From assembly GCA_002419125.1 (NCBI GenBank), contig DIFL01000021.1:1-7231 (forward strand): a stretch of DNA of 7,231 nucleotides, in the 5' to 3' direction. The notes beneath the pieces are model-generated. The model was not told the DNA's origin. It did no database searches and saw only the letters and a program-made list of their open reading frames with translations. Of this stretch, positions 6,111-7,231 are shown in pieces. The stretch comes from Candidatus Dojkabacteria bacterium UBA5749. GTDB lineage: Bacteria; Patescibacteriota; Dojkabacteria; SC72. The stretch's first letter is position 1. Each line of letters opens with the position of its first letter. Made by a program: the position numbers and the translations under genes.

Positions 6111-7231
6111 CTACTTAGTAGCCTTCTTTAACTCCTCTACTGCATCAAAGAGTAGTTGTGTATACAATCCGTATCCAATTGAATTAATCGTACCACTCTG
6201 CTTCTTACCCAAGATATCTCCAGCACCTCGTATCTCTAAATCCCTGTTTGACAACACAAAACCAGAACCAAGTGCCTCTGATTCTCTCAATGCCTCAAGC
6301 CTAAGTTGAGAATCACCTTTGAGTTGGTCATACAAAAAACATGCATAAGCCTGCTTAGTACCCCTCCCCACTCTACCCCTAATCTGATACATCTGAGAAA
6401 GACCTAACCTGTTAACATCATCTACTATCAAGGTATTCGCATTAGAGATATCTAAACCATTTTCAATAATGGTAGTACAAAGTAGAACATCAATTTTGTT
6501 GTTTACAAACCTCTCCATTACCTCAATCAACTTTTTCCCCCTTAACCTACCATGAGCAACCTCTATTCGAATATCTGGAAGAATACTTACAATCTTGTCT
6601 CTTAAGCCGTATATATTCTCAATTCTGTTATGAAGGTAGTAAACCTGGCCACCCCTTTTTAACTCCCTTAAAATACACTGTTTAACTGTATCAAAACTAA
6701 ACTTACTAAACTCATTTTTAATATCCTTTCTTCCTAAGGGAGGAATAGCTAAAACTGAAATATCCCTTACTCCCATTAATGAAAGATTTAAGGTTCTAGG
6801 AATTGGAGTAGCAGTTAAAGAAAGGACATGGGTATCAACCCTACTACTTTTTAACTTCTCCTTCTGTTTAACTCCAAACTTCTGTTCTTCATCGATGATG
6901 AGCAGACCTAAATTCTTAAATACAACAGTAGTAGAAAGAATAGCATGTGTCCCAATCAATATATCAATCTTTCCCTCGCTCACATCCTTTTCAATCCTCT
7001 CTCTTTCTTTCTCTGTTTGAAGTCTAGATATTAATTCAATATTAAAAGGATACTTCTTAAACCTCTCTCTAAACACTTTAAGGTGTTGATTAGCAAGTAT
7101 TGTAGTGGGAGCCAATAGTGCTACCTGCATACCACCATTTACTACTGCAAAAGCCGCTCTCATCCCAATTTCTGTTTTTCCAAAACCTACATCACCAACC
7201 AGAAGCCTATCCATAGGGATATCTTTTTTTA
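6111..7231 (-). CDS. mfd: Transcription-repair coupling factor Mfd, C-terminal part (5' end outside window)
   Basis: Mfd is the superfamily 2 translocase that pushes stalled RNA polymerase off DNA lesions and recruits UvrA. The frame is open to the right window edge; the ATG at 7214 is internal, because the preceding codons (reading K-K-D-I-P) continue into 'PMDRLLVGDVGFGKTE', the usual Mfd Walker A context. Helicase motifs follow in order: 'LAPTTILANQH' (Ia), 'DEEQKFGVKQKEKL' (Walker B), 'LTATPIPRTLNLSLMGVRD' (III), 'CTTIIENGLDISNANT' (V) and 'QMYQIRGRVGRG' (VI). The TRG translocation region comes next ('RDLEIRGAGDILGKKQSG'). The 'HNRIENI' segment and DEEQ motif favour Mfd over RecG. The protein stops at 'LLFDAVEELKKATK', just where the D7 (TRCF) domain normally begins, and the following 56 bases have no room for it. 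The N-terminal UvrB-like and RNA-polymerase-binding domains cannot be judged here. Confidence 0.93.
   Translation of the reverse strand, partial: KKDIPMDRLLVGDVGFGKTEIGMRAAFAVVNGGMQVALLAPTTILANQHLKVFRERFKKYPFNIELISRLQTEKERERIEKDVSEGKIDILIGTHAILSTTVVFKNLGLLIIDEEQKFGVKQKEKLKSSRVDTHVLSLTATPIPRTLNLSLMGVRDISVLAIPPLGRKDIKNEFSKFSFDTVKQCILRELKRGGQVYYLHNRIENIYGLRDKIVSILPDIRIEVAHGRLRGKKLIEVMERFVNNKIDVLLCTTIIENGLDISNANTLIVDDVNRLGLSQMYQIRGRVGRGTKQAYACFLYDQLKGDSQLRLEALRESEALGSGFVLSNRDLEIRGAGDILGKKQSGTINSIGYGLYTQLLFDAVEELKKATK

Noticed and set aside
7212..7214. ATG as the start of a short helicase
   Set aside because: It lies just before the Walker A motif, and the preceding codons give the expected Mfd context ending in proline; the gene continues beyond the window.
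6111..7231. RecG instead of Mfd
   Set aside because: The DEEQ-KFGVKQKE motif, the VYYLHNRIENI segment and the motif V to VI spacing match Mfd better than RecG.

Overview
The window is A+T-rich and densely coded, with short or overlapping gene junctions. It looks like part of a chromosome from a small-genome bacterium, most likely a member of the Candidate Phyla Radiation (Patescibacteria). The evidence is the style of the surface-protein gene (Ser/Thr/Gly-rich beta domain ending in an aromatic 'ICGGYY' tail), the compact housekeeping proteins, the near absence of clear Shine-Dalgarno sites, and promoter-like -10 boxes placed 7-8 bases before start codons. This taxonomic call is inference; no rRNA or ribosomal protein gene is present. 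The standard genetic code fits: full-length genes read through without in-frame TGA.

Left part (1-2592, plus strand): a cell-envelope module of three genes. The first, cut by the left window edge, encodes a secreted beta-rich surface protein. The next two encode exported proteins, each with a signal peptide, two beta-sandwich-like regions, a C-terminal membrane helix and a basic cytoplasmic tail. They are diverged paralogues of each other. The architecture recalls the WxL-interacting (DUF916/DUF3324) anchors that sit beside WxL surface proteins in Gram-positive bacteria, so the three genes may form an analogous surface-display system.

Right part (2598-7231, minus strand): a DNA replication and repair block, transcribed in the order mfd (5' part outside the window), dnaX, ybaB, recR, rnhC. 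dnaX-ybaB-recR is a widespread conserved cluster; here ribonuclease HIII follows recR. Mfd supplies transcription-coupled repair translocation, DnaX is the clamp-loader ATPase, YbaB a nucleoid-associated protein, RecR a recombination mediator, and RNase HIII removes RNA from RNA-DNA hybrids. The visible Mfd stops right after the helicase/TRG region and appears to lack the usual C-terminal D7 domain.

The two blocks are convergent, with five bases between stop codons and no recognisable terminator. The dnaX promoter is the best regulatory signal (TTGTGA, 17-base spacer, TATTAT); it places the transcript start essentially on an internal ATG, implying leaderless translation and a start three codons downstream of the longest reading frame. 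No RNA genes, mobile elements, CRISPR arrays or substantial repeats were seen, and no non-coding stretch reaches 60 bases.
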